46,376 nucleotides of DNA from an uncultured Bacilli bacterium (GTDB lineage Bacteria; Bacillota_I; Bacilli_A; RF39; UBA660), in assembly GCA_934088535.1 (NCBI GenBank), contig CAKOJC010000004.1, forward strand, positions 1 through 46,376, read 5' to 3'. This document shows, in pieces, positions 1 through 8,012 of the stretch; within the stretch, counting starts at the first letter, position 1; each line of letters starts with the position of its first letter. Position numbers and translations under genes: made by a program. The notes beneath the pieces are model-generated. The model was not told where the DNA came from and made no database searches. It saw only the letters and a list, made by a program, of their open reading frames with translations.

Positions 1-102
1 AAAGGAATAGGTGCTTCCATATTTAAACTTACTGGAAGTATTATATTATATGGTGTACTCTTTGGAATAATATTTGGTTTGGTAAGGAGTGTGATACTAT
101 GA
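1..102 (+). CDS. spoVAC: SpoVAC, C-terminal fragment
   Basis: The window opens inside a reading frame that runs 33 codons to a TGA stop. The visible residues form one hydrophobic segment with the Gly-rich pattern (GIGASIF, then TGSIILYGVLFG) of the last membrane helix of SpoVAC, an inner-membrane component of the spore channel that moves dipicolinic acid. The stop overlaps the ATG of the next gene as ATGA, as expected for translational coupling in a spoVAC-spoVAD-spoVAE operon. Identification rests on the short C-terminus plus gene order. The 5' part lies outside the window. Confidence 0.75.
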   Translation, partial: KGIGASIFKLTGSIILYGVLFGIIFGLVRSVIL

Positions 103-1067
103 CTTACTATTTTAATAATGTTTATATTAATGAAAAATTTTCACTTCTTGCATCAACTAAATATAAACCTATAGTTGGTAATAATCCTGATAAAGTAATT
201 GATGACTACTATGTAAATGAAAAGAGTATAGAGCTTGCTGAAACAAAATATCAAGAAACTACGATTAAAGGTTTACTTATGAAAGGTAAAAAATTGACTA
301 AAGAAATTGATTTACTTATCAATGGTGACTTACAAAATCAATGTCTTGCGAGTAGCCTTGCATCAAGTAAATTTAAAATTCCTAGTTGTACCATATATAG
401 TGCTTGTGCTACATTTACTGAAGGCTTAATTATTGGTGCTAATATAATTGATGATAAGAATAAAAGTACTATTGTTACAGTTTCAGGTCATAATTTAGTT
501 AGTGAAAAACAATTTAGATTTCCAGTTGAGTATGGAGCACTTCGTAAGATGGTCAATACTTGTACATTAAGTGGTAGTATTAGTGTGCTTTTAAGTAATG
601 AAAAGAGTAATTTAAAAATAGAAAGTGGTACTTTTGGATATGTTACTCAAACTAATCATAAAGATGCTAATGATATGGGTAGTGCTATGGCACCTTCTTG
701 TGCTGAAGTAATACATAGTCATTTGGAAAGCACTGGAAGAAATTATAAATATTATGATTTAATTTTAACAGGGGATTTAGGTGTTTATGGAACTAAGATT
801 ATGCAAATGTATTATAAGAAAAAATATAAAGAATCTCTAGATAATGTAATAGATTCTGGAAGTATAATTTATACGGAAGATAATATTTATGCTGGTGGAA
901 GTGGACCTTTATGTTTACCCATAACATTATTTGATTATATTTTACCTTTAAATAAATATAAGAAAATACTAATCGTTGGAACTGGATCTTTACATTCAGT
1001 TATAAGTTCTAATCAAAGTGTTGCTATGCCTGGAGTTAGTCATGCTGTAAGTTTGGAGGTGCTTTAG
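99..1067 (+). CDS. spoVAD: Stage V sporulation protein AD, thiolase-fold DPA-channel subunit
   Basis: 322 residues, slightly shorter than the usual ~338. SpoVAD is a thiolase-fold protein on the forespore inner membrane that binds dipicolinic acid for its uptake and release. The sequence shows the SACATF segment around Cys103, GHN..EKQFRFPVEYG, DMGSAMAPSCAEVI, YYDLILTGDLG and a C-terminal MPGVSHAV, all in SpoVAD order. The N-terminus is trimmed and lacks the usual leading strand. The gene overlaps spoVAC by 4 nt and spoVAE by 1 nt, so the three are co-translated. In other spore formers the operon is read in the forespore by SigG; its promoter is outside this window. Confidence 0.95.
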   Translation: MTYYFNNVYINEKFSLLASTKYKPIVGNNPDKVIDDYYVNEKSIELAETKYQETTIKGLLMKGKKLTKEIDLLINGDLQNQCLASSLASSKFKIPSCTIYSACATFTEGLIIGANIIDDKNKSTIVTVSGHNLVSEKQFRFPVEYGALRKMVNTCTLSGSISVLLSNEKSNLKIESGTFGYVTQTNHKDANDMGSAMAPSCAEVIHSHLESTGRNYKYYDLILTGDLGVYGTKIMQMYYKKKYKESLDNVIDSGSIIYTEDNIYAGGSGPLCLPITLFDYILPLNKYKKILIVGTGSLHSVISSNQSVAMPGVSHAVSLEVL

Positions 1068-1417
1068 TGACATATTTACTTGCATTCTTATTTTGTGGCT
1101 TTGTTTGCGCAGTTTCTCAGTATGTTTTAGAAAAAACTAAATTTACTCCAGGGCATATGAATACTATTCTTGTTATAGCAGGATGCGTACTATCTGGATT
1201 TGGGATTTATGATAAATTATTAGATATTTTTAAAGGTGGAGCAAGTATACCAATTATGAATTTTGGACATTTACTTGTTACTGGAGCTAGTGAAGGGTAT
1301 CTAGAAAGCGGATTCATGGGTCTTTTTAAGGGTGTGCTTGTTAACTCTTCTGGAGGTATTAGTATAGCTATAGTTTGTGCATTTATTGTAACTTTAATAT
1401 TTAAAATAAGAGATTAA
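1067..1417 (+). CDS. spoVAE: Stage V sporulation protein AE (SpoVAEb type)
   Basis: 116 residues, an all-helical integral membrane protein with at least three hydrophobic segments and the characteristic FTPGHMNT, MNFGHLLVTGASEGYLESG and SGGISIAI motifs of the SpoVAC/SpoVAE family. It forms part of the spore inner-membrane channel for Ca-dipicolinate with SpoVAC and SpoVAD. Translation starts at a GTG that shares its first base with the spoVAD stop; the GGAGG inside the spoVAD end serves as its ribosome-binding site. It is the last gene of the operon: a T-rich terminator-like sequence and a new promoter follow. Confidence 0.93.
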   Translation: MTYLLAFLFCGFVCAVSQYVLEKTKFTPGHMNTILVIAGCVLSGFGIYDKLLDIFKGGASIPIMNFGHLLVTGASEGYLESGFMGLFKGVLVNSSGGISIAIVCAFIVTLIFKIRD

Positions 1418-1421
1418 TTCT

Positions 1422-1448
1422 AAATGAATGACATTTCTTATTTTTTTT
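1422..1448 (+). terminator. Probable terminator of the spoVA operon
   Basis: A short stem (AAATG 1422-1426 with CATTT 1432-1436) is followed by a run of eight T. The stem is weak, so termination may be partial. It overlaps the -35 of the next promoter. Confidence 0.5.
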
Positions 1449-1456
1449 GGTATAAT
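1428..1456 (+). promoter_or_regulatory. Sigma-A promoter, ATGACA-17-TATAAT
   Basis: ATGACA at 1428-1433, a 17-nt spacer and TATAAT at 1451-1456 preceded by TGG (extended -10). It drives the membrane-protein/scpA/scpB unit. Confidence 0.75.
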
Positions 1457-1488
1457 TTTCTATAGAAATAAGAATAAGGGTGATGTTT

Positions 1489-3003
1489 ATGAATCCAGAA
1501 ACTAATAATCAAAATGTAAATAATAGTGTAGGTAATAATGCTGTAGCAAATAATACTACTGTTCCTTCACAACCAGTGCAACCTGTACAAATAGTTGTTA
1601 CTCCTGTGCAGCCAACTCAAACAGTTGTTACTTCTACACAACAAGCTCAACCGGTTGCAACAAATAATGTAGTACAGCAACCTGTTGTTACGAGTTCAGT
1701 ATCAGCATCACAGCCTACTACAAATACTTCTACTGTTGCTCCTTCAGTGTCACCTAATGTTGCTAATCCTACTCAAGAATCTGTGGTAGTGACTCAAACA
1801 GTTTCAGAACCAGTTATGACTTCTATTCAAAATGTTCAAAAAAATGAATCTATTGAAGTTATGCCTGATTTAACTACTGCTCCACAAACACCAGTAGTTA
1901 ATACTGTAGCGACTCCATCAAAGGTAGAGAAAACTATCATAACTGATAACATTGAAGGAATGGCGCAAGAAACAGAAAATACTCCAAAAGAAACAGTAAC
2001 TCAATCAGAAACAGAACCTACTGATAATGGTATACGTGAAGAAGTTAAAATAGATATGAATGTAGTTATGGAAGGTGTTCCTACTATTGATAATACTAAT
2101 GTAGCCGAAGCAGCTCCTACACAAGAAACTAAAACTATAGAAGAAGTAAGCACTCAAACTGAAGTTAATACCCAAAAGAAAAAAACAAGTAATGTAATAA
2201 TAATAGTAATATTATTATTTATTGCTGCGTGCGTATTTTTCATGGATGATATTTTATCTTTCTTTAATACAACAGTGCTTCCAATGATAAAGAATGATGT
2301 TAAAGAAGAAGAAACTAGTGGTAATTTAATTGATGGTTATATTAAATTAGGTGATTCTTCATCATTTATGAAAATGAGTGGTATTAAATTTTATAACTTT
2401 ACTATTAGTGAACAAAATAAAATTATATTTAGTTATTTATCAGATAGTAAACTAGATTCAACAGATTCTTTAGGCTATTATATAGTATTTTATAATAATG
2501 ATAAAGAGATAACATATAAAGAACTTTTTAGTGTTAAAAATAAAGTAGAAAAAAATGAAGTGAATCAATATAAAATTTCTGTTGATGCTGATGTATATCA
2601 AGATTCTAAATATGGTAAGATAATTAAATATTCAGAAGAAGATCTACAAAAAAAATATAAAATTACTTGTACATATACGAGAGATGAAGTAGATAATATT
2701 AAATTAAAATATGAAAATGTTTATAGTTTTGAAAATGATATGTTGGTATCTTATTCAATAAGTAAAGAATATACATTGCCAACTGAAGAAACTGAGACTA
2801 GTAAAATATATAAAAATGAACTTTATAATGAAAATACTAAAATAAGTGGTGTTGGAATTACAACTGATTATAAAGATAATAAATTATTTTATAGTGTTAA
2901 TTTAAATAAATTGCCTGATGGATTTATACCTTTATATAAGAAGACTGCTACAAAAACTATGATAGTTAAAAAAGAAAATTTAAAGAAATGGGAATGTAAA
3001 TAA
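1489..3003 (+). CDS. Single-pass membrane protein with Pro/Gln/Thr/Val-rich N-terminal tail
   Basis: Function not recognised. About 504 residues from the ATG at 1489, chosen because AAGGGTGA (1476-1483) lies 5 nt upstream; GTG 1480 and ATG 1483 fall inside that ribosome-binding site. Residues 1-230 are low complexity (N, then repeated P/Q/V/T, then E/T) and probably disordered in the cytoplasm. A basic KKK stretch precedes one transmembrane segment at about 235-252. The remaining ~250 residues are a Lys/Tyr/Asp-rich, strand-forming outer domain. It has its own strong promoter, and its stop overlaps the scpA ATG by one base, so it is transcribed with the chromosome-condensation genes; no functional link is known. 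Confidence 0.85.
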   Translation: MNPETNNQNVNNSVGNNAVANNTTVPSQPVQPVQIVVTPVQPTQTVVTSTQQAQPVATNNVVQQPVVTSSVSASQPTTNTSTVAPSVSPNVANPTQESVVVTQTVSEPVMTSIQNVQKNESIEVMPDLTTAPQTPVVNTVATPSKVEKTIITDNIEGMAQETENTPKETVTQSETEPTDNGIREEVKIDMNVVMEGVPTIDNTNVAEAAPTQETKTIEEVSTQTEVNTQKKKTSNVIIIVILLFIAACVFFMDDILSFFNTTVLPMIKNDVKEEETSGNLIDGYIKLGDSSSFMKMSGIKFYNFTISEQNKIIFSYLSDSKLDSTDSLGYYIVFYNNDKEITYKELFSVKNKVEKNEVNQYKISVDADVYQDSKYGKIIKYSEEDLQKKYKITCTYTRDEVDNIKLKYENVYSFENDMLVSYSISKEYTLPTEETETSKIYKNELYNENTKISGVGITTDYKDNKLFYSVNLNKLPDGFIPLYKKTATKTMIVKKENLKKWECK

Positions 3004-3719
3004 TGGATAATTTGTTAATAGGGGATTTTGAAGGTCCACTTGATTTACTACTACATCTTATAAAAAAATCTAAGATGGAAATATTTGATATAGAAATATC
3101 AGAAATTACTCGTATGTATTTAAATTATATAGAGGAAATGACTGATATGAATTTGGATATTGCAAGTGAATATTTAGTAATGGCTGCTGAATTAATAGAA
3201 ATGAAAAGCAGAAAGTTACTTCCAAATAAGAAAGATGAAGAAGAGGAGTCAGTAGAAGAAAATCCTGAAGAAGAATTAAAACGTAGACTTATAGAATATA
3301 AAAAATATAAAGAAAGTACTGATGTATTTAGGAGTCTTGAAGAAAATAGAGCAAACTATTATACTAAGGCTCCTGAATCATTAAAAAAATATTCTAGTGA
3401 AAAACTAGAAAATGATGGAAGTGTTGGTATATTTGACTTATTAGATGCTTTTCAAAAATTACTTGAAAGACAAGAGTATAATAAACCTAAAAATACAAAA
3501 ATTACTAGAAAAGAGTTGTCAGTTAAAGAAAGAGTTGCTAAAATAAGAGATATTCTTAAAGTTCATAAGAAACTCAATTTTATAGAACTTTTTGATGATT
3601 TTAGTAAACCTTATGTAGTAGTTACTTTCTTATCAGTATTAGAAATGGCTAAAAATAGGGAGATAAATATTAAACAAGATAATAATTTTAGTGATATATA
3701 CTTAGAAAGAGTTGATTGA
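3003..3719 (+). CDS. scpA: Segregation and condensation protein A (kleisin)
   Basis: 238 residues. ScpA is the kleisin that bridges the Smc ATPase heads and binds the ScpB dimer in the bacterial condensin complex. The start MDNLLIGDFEGPLDLLLHLI is the ScpA signature, followed by KSKMEIFDIEISEIT and the YLVMAAELIEMKSRKLLP helix that contacts the Smc neck. A Glu-rich linker (about 75-95) and a winged-helix-like C-terminus follow. The ATG overlaps the upstream stop (TAATG). scpB follows immediately, the standard gene order. Confidence 0.96.
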   Translation: MDNLLIGDFEGPLDLLLHLIKKSKMEIFDIEISEITRMYLNYIEEMTDMNLDIASEYLVMAAELIEMKSRKLLPNKKDEEEESVEENPEEELKRRLIEYKKYKESTDVFRSLEENRANYYTKAPESLKKYSSEKLENDGSVGIFDLLDAFQKLLERQEYNKPKNTKITRKELSVKERVAKIRDILKVHKKLNFIELFDDFSKPYVVVTFLSVLEMAKNREINIKQDNNFSDIYLERVD

Positions 3720-3720
3720 T

Positions 3721-4281
3721 GTGAATAAAAAAGCAATATTAGAAGGTGTATTATTTATAGTAGGTGATGAAGGTGTCACAGTTGAAGAAATTAAAAATAT
3801 TCTTGATGTAGATAATGAAGAGATAAAGCAAATATTTATGGATTTAAAAAGAGATTATGAGAAACCTGATAGAGGACTTAGAATTTCTTATTTAGGTAAT
3901 AGATTTAAGCTTACTACTAAAGAAGAACATAGAGAATATTATGAGAAGTTAGTTACTGATACTAAGAGTAGTGGACTATCTAATGCTGCTTTAGAAGTAC
4001 TTGCTGTTATAGCTTATAATGAACCAATAACTAGACTTAAGGTTGATGAAATAAGAGGAGTTAACAGTAGTCAAATAGTAAGACGTTTACTAGCTCGTGG
4101 TTTTATTAAAGTATGTGGTAAAGACGATTCTGTTGGTAAACCTAACTTATATAAAACAACTAATGAATTTTTAGATTATTTTGGTCTTTCATCTAAGAGT
4201 GATTTACCAGAAATAGTATTTAAAAACAAAGAAGAAGATGATAATTCTGATTTATATGAATCTAATTATAAAGAAAATTAG
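3721..4281 (+). CDS. scpB: Segregation and condensation protein B
   Basis: 186 residues from GTG 3721. ScpB is a dimer of tandem winged helices that binds ScpA in the Smc complex. Visible motifs are AILEGVLFIVGDEGVTVEEI, DRGLRISYLGNRFKLTTKEE and the conserved ALEVLAVIAYNEPITRLKVDEIRG, SSQIVRRLLARGFI. The start is set by AGAAAGAG at 3704-3711, 9 nt before GTG; a TTG at 3712 is in frame but abuts that site. Its 3' end forms the 5' arm of the terminator. Confidence 0.95.
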   Translation: MNKKAILEGVLFIVGDEGVTVEEIKNILDVDNEEIKQIFMDLKRDYEKPDRGLRISYLGNRFKLTTKEEHREYYEKLVTDTKSSGLSNAALEVLAVIAYNEPITRLKVDEIRGVNSSQIVRRLLARGFIKVCGKDDSVGKPNLYKTTNEFLDYFGLSSKSDLPEIVFKNKEEDDNSDLYESNYKEN

Positions 4282-4291
4282 ATTCTTTTTT
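4258..4291 (+). terminator. Rho-independent terminator after scpB
   Basis: A perfect 10-bp stem (GAATCTAATT 4258-4267 with AATTAGATTC 4276-4285), an 8-nt loop and six T. The 5' arm lies inside the scpB coding end. Confidence 0.85.
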
Positions 4292-4298
4292 ATTATTA

Positions 4299-4307
4299 TG
4301 ATATAAT
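4299..4307 (+). promoter_or_regulatory. Extended -10 promoter element
   Basis: TGATATAAT directly after the scpB terminator and 19 nt before the start of the next gene. No good -35. Confidence 0.6.
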
Positions 4308-4326
4308 ATGATGCAATGGAGGGTTT

Positions 4327-4659
4327 ATGGAAATGATTAGATGTAGAAAAATATCAGTAGATTCAGTTTATAATGATCCTGTCGATATCAGATGTGGTGG
4401 ACCTGAATATTTAGGATTTGATTTTTTTGTTAAAGAAGATGAAATTAAAGAAATGGCTGTATTTATAGCTGAAACATTAAATAAATATAATGTGCCACTT
4501 GCTGGAATGAATGTAGTTGGAGTTTCAACTATGTTAGTTGATGATAAAGTATGGACTAAAGAAAAAATTGATGAATGCATTAAAAATGATGCTAGTTATT
4601 TAATTAGTCAAAGTAGAAGGGGTTACTCAAGAACTTATAGAAGAGATAGTGAAAGGTAA
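4327..4659 (+). CDS. Small conserved-looking protein of unknown function
   Basis: 110 residues, soluble, not recognised. The ATG at 4327 follows a strong GGAGG at 4319-4323. The N-terminus is MEMIRCRKISVDSVYNDP; a central GGPEYLGFDFFVK and a helix EIKEMAVFIAETLNKY give a mixed alpha/beta look, and the C-terminus is very basic (SRRGYSRTYRRDSER), which could bind nucleic acid. It is a single-gene unit with its own promoter and terminator. Confidence 0.75.
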   Translation: MEMIRCRKISVDSVYNDPVDIRCGGPEYLGFDFFVKEDEIKEMAVFIAETLNKYNVPLAGMNVVGVSTMLVDDKVWTKEKIDECIKNDASYLISQSRRGYSRTYRRDSER

Positions 4660-4672
4660 TCACTATTTTTTT
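4646..4672 (+). terminator. Rho-independent terminator
   Basis: ATAGTGA (4646-4652) pairs with TCACTAT (4660-4666), 7-nt loop, then a run of T to 4672. It overlaps the stop of the convergent gene. Confidence 0.8.
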
Positions 4673-5787
4673 ATATATTCAGGTAGATTTCTACTTATTA
4701 TTTCTACGTTTTTTAAATTTTCAATGTTTTTACTCATTATTATACTTTCGTGACCTTTTAGATTAATTTTATAGAATGTTTTGTTTAATGATTTATAGTT
4801 TTCTTTAATGGTATTAATTATTTCATTTACTTCATCTATAGCTCCACAAGGAAGTGGGGTTTTTGTATATGGTGCATCTTTTAAATAGCAGTGAGAGTGT
4901 ATCATATAATTTATGTTTTTAAGTTTTTTATAGAGTTTTACTTGAATAGGTGAATCTACTGATGGTTTGTTATTTCCACAATAATATATTTTGTTATCTT
5001 TTTCATAAACTGGTACAAAGTCATTTATAGTTATAAATTTTTTGTTTATGTTTCTTTTACTTACAAATATATAATCTTTATCTCTAAATGATGGGAAACC
5101 TTTTGGGCATCTTAAAGATGCATTACCAAGAAATCTTTTAACATCAGTAGTATGGAAAGTATTTTCTGCTAACTTTATAGCATATTCTTTAATAACATTA
5201 ATAAATTCTTCTTTGACTGGAGTTTCGACTTTAATATTAGAGTTATACATTTCTTCTTTAAAATCATTAAAGAACCAAGCAAGTACTCCTTTATTTTCTT
5301 CATCTGATATAGTAGATTCTCTTTTAATAGATTTTATGAAGTTTAGTCTTGTGATTAATTCTTTAGAACATTCTTTTATATCAGTTCCATAATACCAAAC
5401 ATTACCAAGTGGATCAAATAATCTCATTTTATATATATTTTCTTCTTTAGTAAATTCTATTATTAAGTTAGATTTTATTTCAAATGATCTTTGTAATAAT
5501 TCCTGAAAAGAATATTCATTATTGTTTCTTTTAGATGAAACTAACATAGTTTTGTAGTTTATTTCTTTTACTTTTTTTAATTTTGGTAAATCATTAGGAA
5601 TGTTTGGCCACCATAGAACTATTTCATAATTTATAACACTTTCTAAAATATTATTTAAATCTTTGTAGTTTCCTCCATTATATAAATCTATATTTTTAAG
5701 TTCTTTACTAAATAGTTCTACTATTTTAGATGGTTTTCCTCCTTCATTATTCCATGTTCCTCCTACAAAAAGTATTTTATTTTTCAT
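4663..5787 (-). CDS. Class II aldolase/adducin-like domain fused to an unknown N-terminal domain
   Basis: 374 residues. The C-terminal half (about 200-374) has class II aldolase features: a GNASLR loop (GN-x-S), an SKRNI strand, the zinc-binding HSH (His297, His299) and a third His at about 346 (KGHESIIM). The acidic residue expected before the HxH is Asp/Val rather than the usual Glu, so catalysis is uncertain. The first ~190 residues start KILFVGGTWNNEGG, a Rossmann- or flavodoxin-like beginning with no clear family. A sugar-phosphate aldolase/epimerase or a binding role are both possible. It is divergent from a LysR regulator, which is its likely controller. Confidence 0.65.
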   Translation of the reverse strand: MKNKILFVGGTWNNEGGKPSKIVELFSKELKNIDLYNGGNYKDLNNILESVINYEIVLWWPNIPNDLPKLKKVKEINYKTMLVSSKRNNNEYSFQELLQRSFEIKSNLIIEFTKEENIYKMRLFDPLGNVWYYGTDIKECSKELITRLNFIKSIKRESTISDEENKGVLAWFFNDFKEEMYNSNIKVETPVKEEFINVIKEYAIKLAENTFHTTDVKRFLGNASLRCPKGFPSFRDKDYIFVSKRNINKKFITINDFVPVYEKDNKIYYCGNNKPSVDSPIQVKLYKKLKNINYMIHSHCYLKDAPYTKTPLPCGAIDEVNEIINTIKENYKSLNKTFYKINLKGHESIIMSKNIENLKNVEIISRNLPEYIKK

Positions 5788-5850
5788 TATTTAACGTCCT
5801 TTCTAATTACATTTTATTAATAAATTATTGATAAGTAAAATATATATATG

Positions 5851-5865
5851 TTATGATATCGATAA
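5851..5865. promoter_or_regulatory. Candidate LysR-family operator (T-N11-A)
   Basis: TTATGATATCGATAA, a 15-nt near-palindrome TTAT-N7-ATAA, lies in the divergent aldolase/LysR interval just before the regulator's ribosome-binding site. Two related shorter sites, TTATTAATAA (5814-5823) and TTATTGATAA (5825-5834), lie upstream. Confidence 0.45.
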
Positions 5866-5877
5866 GTGGTGATTATA

Positions 5878-6762
5878 ATGAATGTAGATTTAGAACTTTA
5901 TAGAGTATTTTATGTTGTGGCTAAGAATAAACACATGACTAAAGCTAGCGAAGAGTTACATATTTCCCAACCTGCGATTAGTCAGTCAATTAAGAAGCTA
6001 GAAGGTATGCTTGGTGGTACTTTATTTTTAAGAAGCAATAAAGGTATGGAACTTACTCCTGAAGGAAATATGTTATTTAAGTATGTAAGTGAAGCTCTTG
6101 AAATAATAAAAAATGCTGAGAATGAATTTACTACATATAAAGATTTAGATTATGGGGAAATAAAGATAGGAGCATCTACTGTACTTAGCAAAATAATACT
6201 TATGGATACTATAAAAGAATTTCATAAAGATTATCCTAATATAAATATTAAAATTATTAATGATTTAACAGATAATTTAATTATGGATTTAGAAAAGGGA
6301 AAATTAGATTTAGTTATATTTAATGAAGGCGATGGTGACTTTAGTGGTATTAATGTTAATGAAATTTGTAAATTAAAATATGGATTTGTTTATAATGATA
6401 AGTATTTTAAAGATAATATAAATTCTTTTGATGATTTAAATAAATATCCATTAATACTTCAAAATATCAATAGTAATAGTAGAAAATTTATAGATCAAGT
6501 ATGTAAGCAAAATAATGTTATTTTAAAAGCGCAAACTGAAGTTGTTAGTCAAGAATTAGTAATAGAGTTTACTTATAGTGGATTTGGTTATGGAGCTGTA
6601 CTTATTCCTTTAGCACTTAGAAATTATCAATCTTTAAAAGAACTTAAAATAAATAAGAATATACCAAGTACTAAAGTGTATTTAGGAGTAAATAAAAATA
6701 TTAATTTACCATTTGCCAGTAAAAAATTTTTAGAATATTTAAAAAAATTTGAAACTAAATAA
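5878..6762 (+). CDS. LysR-family transcriptional regulator
   Basis: 294 residues from ATG 5878; GTG 5866 is in frame, but GGTGA at 5868-5872 is correctly placed for the ATG. The N-terminal winged helix shows LYRVFYVVAKNKHMTKASEELHISQPAISQSIKKLE and FLRSNKGMELTPEG, the canonical LysR HTH (about 1-60). The rest is the periplasmic-binding-like effector domain (DYGEIKIGAS at about 88). It probably regulates the divergent aldolase-like gene and itself through the palindromes between them. The effector cannot be told from sequence. Confidence 0.93.
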   Translation: MNVDLELYRVFYVVAKNKHMTKASEELHISQPAISQSIKKLEGMLGGTLFLRSNKGMELTPEGNMLFKYVSEALEIIKNAENEFTTYKDLDYGEIKIGASTVLSKIILMDTIKEFHKDYPNINIKIINDLTDNLIMDLEKGKLDLVIFNEGDGDFSGINVNEICKLKYGFVYNDKYFKDNINSFDDLNKYPLILQNINSNSRKFIDQVCKQNNVILKAQTEVVSQELVIEFTYSGFGYGAVLIPLALRNYQSLKELKINKNIPSTKVYLGVNKNINLPFASKKFLEYLKKFETK

Positions 6763-6797
6763 TACTTTTTAGGAACTATATTATTGAGGTGAATAAA

Positions 6798-7307
6798 ATG
6801 GTCGATCAAAAAAGCCTTAAAAAGTTTTATAAGTTATATGATGAAACATATAAAGATATTTCTCACTATGTTGTCTATAACTGTTCTAATATAGATGATG
6901 TTAATGATATACTTCAAAATATTTATATGGAAGTGTATAAAAAGATAAATACAATTGAAGATAAAAAATATATATTTGGAATAGCTAAAAATAAATTATA
7001 TAAATATTATAGATTTAATTATAAACAGAAAATAATAGATTTTTTTAGAAATGATGAAGTTGATGAGATAGAAAATATACCATCTAATTATAGTCTAGAA
7101 AAAAGCTGCTTTTTGAAGTTTGATACTGATGAAGTATGGAAATATTTAAAAAGAAAACCTGTTATTATATCTAAAATAGTATATTTTTATTATTATGACG
7201 AAATGAGTTTACAAGAAATATCTAAGTGTTTAAATATACCTTTATCTAACGTTAAAAATTATTTGTATAGAACACTTAAAGAATTAAAAATAAAGGTGGG
7301 TGATTAG
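6798..7307 (+). CDS. ECF-type RNA polymerase sigma factor
   Basis: 169 residues from ATG 6798, set by GAGGTGA at 6786-6792, 5 nt upstream; an in-frame GTG lies inside that site. Region 2 is visible at about 20-75 (DVNDILQNIYMEVYKKI, then YIFGIAKNKLYKYYR) and region 4 at the C-terminus (MSLQEISKCLNIPLSNVKNYLYRTLKELK). No region 1 or 3, as in ECF sigma factors. The next gene starts 2 nt after its stop and encodes a membrane protein shaped like an anti-sigma factor. The ECF subgroup and target promoters are not apparent. Confidence 0.88.
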   Translation: MVDQKSLKKFYKLYDETYKDISHYVVYNCSNIDDVNDILQNIYMEVYKKINTIEDKKYIFGIAKNKLYKYYRFNYKQKIIDFFRNDEVDEIENIPSNYSLEKSCFLKFDTDEVWKYLKRKPVIISKIVYFYYYDEMSLQEISKCLNIPLSNVKNYLYRTLKELKIKVGD

Positions 7308-7308
7308 T

Positions 7309-7962
7309 GTGTCAAATAAACAAATAAAGAATATTATATCTGAAAAAATAAATAAGGAAGATATAAAAAATAATATAGTTAATAAAAGGAGTATTGATAT
7401 GAAATATTTAAAGTATGGTGTGTGTACTTGTGCTTTAATTTTAATGATAGGAGTATTTGCTTTTAGTGGTAATAAGGTTAATGATATAAAAACTGAAAGT
7501 TATAGTAAAAATAATTTTAGTATTAATGAATTAGATAGTATAGCTAGTCGTACATTAGATGCTGAAAGTAGAGAAGTTAATGAAAAAGATTTAGAAAGTG
7601 ATTTTAGTTTTTATAAAGATTTAGTATTAAGTGATTTGCTAAAAGATTATAGAGTAGAAGGAATTTATATTAAAGATTCTAATGATAAATATAATAAACT
7701 CAATAATTATTTAGTTAGTACTTATACTGAAAATAACAGTATTAAAATAGCATTTTCAAAAGACTGTGAACCATTAAGAGATTATTTTTTTGATGATAAT
7801 GGTGAAAAGTATACAACTATTAATGGTGAAGATATAAAAATATATAATTATGGAAATAGTTATATGACTGTATTTAGTTATAATGGAGTTAACTTTGATA
7901 TAGAAACTTCTAACATGGATATAAATGAATTTGTGAATATACTTAAGTTAATTATTAAATAA
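7309..7962 (+). CDS. Probable membrane-anchored anti-sigma factor
   Basis: 217 residues from GTG 7309 (AAGGTGG at about 7293-7299 upstream; GTG 7300, overlapping the sigma gene, is the alternative). A charged N-terminal ~35 residues, one transmembrane segment at about 38-55 (CTCALILMIGVFAF) and a ~160-residue outer domain rich in Ser, Asn and Asp give the layout of a single-pass anti-sigma factor. No zinc-binding HxxxCxxC motif is present. Function is inferred from topology and from its position immediately after the ECF gene; the fold itself is not recognised. Confidence 0.6.
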   Translation: MSNKQIKNIISEKINKEDIKNNIVNKRSIDMKYLKYGVCTCALILMIGVFAFSGNKVNDIKTESYSKNNFSINELDSIASRTLDAESREVNEKDLESDFSFYKDLVLSDLLKDYRVEGIYIKDSNDKYNKLNNYLVSTYTENNSIKIAFSKDCEPLRDYFFDDNGEKYTTINGEDIKIYNYGNSYMTVFSYNGVNFDIETSNMDINEFVNILKLIIK

Positions 7963-7966
7963 TTTA

Positions 7967-7995
7967 TTGTTAACATAGATAATATAGTTTATAAT
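7967..7995 (+). promoter_or_regulatory. Sigma-A promoter, TTGTTA-17-TATAAT
   Basis: TTGTTA 7967-7972, a 17-nt spacer and TATAAT 7990-7995, just upstream of the gene at 8013, which is therefore not dependent only on the ECF operon. Confidence 0.7.
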
Positions 7996-8012
7996 GTTAC
8001 TAAGGAGAATAT

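Noticed and set aside
6770..6774. GGAAC resembling an ECF -35 before the sigma gene
   Set aside because: A -10 at normal spacing would fall on the start codon, so transcription would begin inside the gene.
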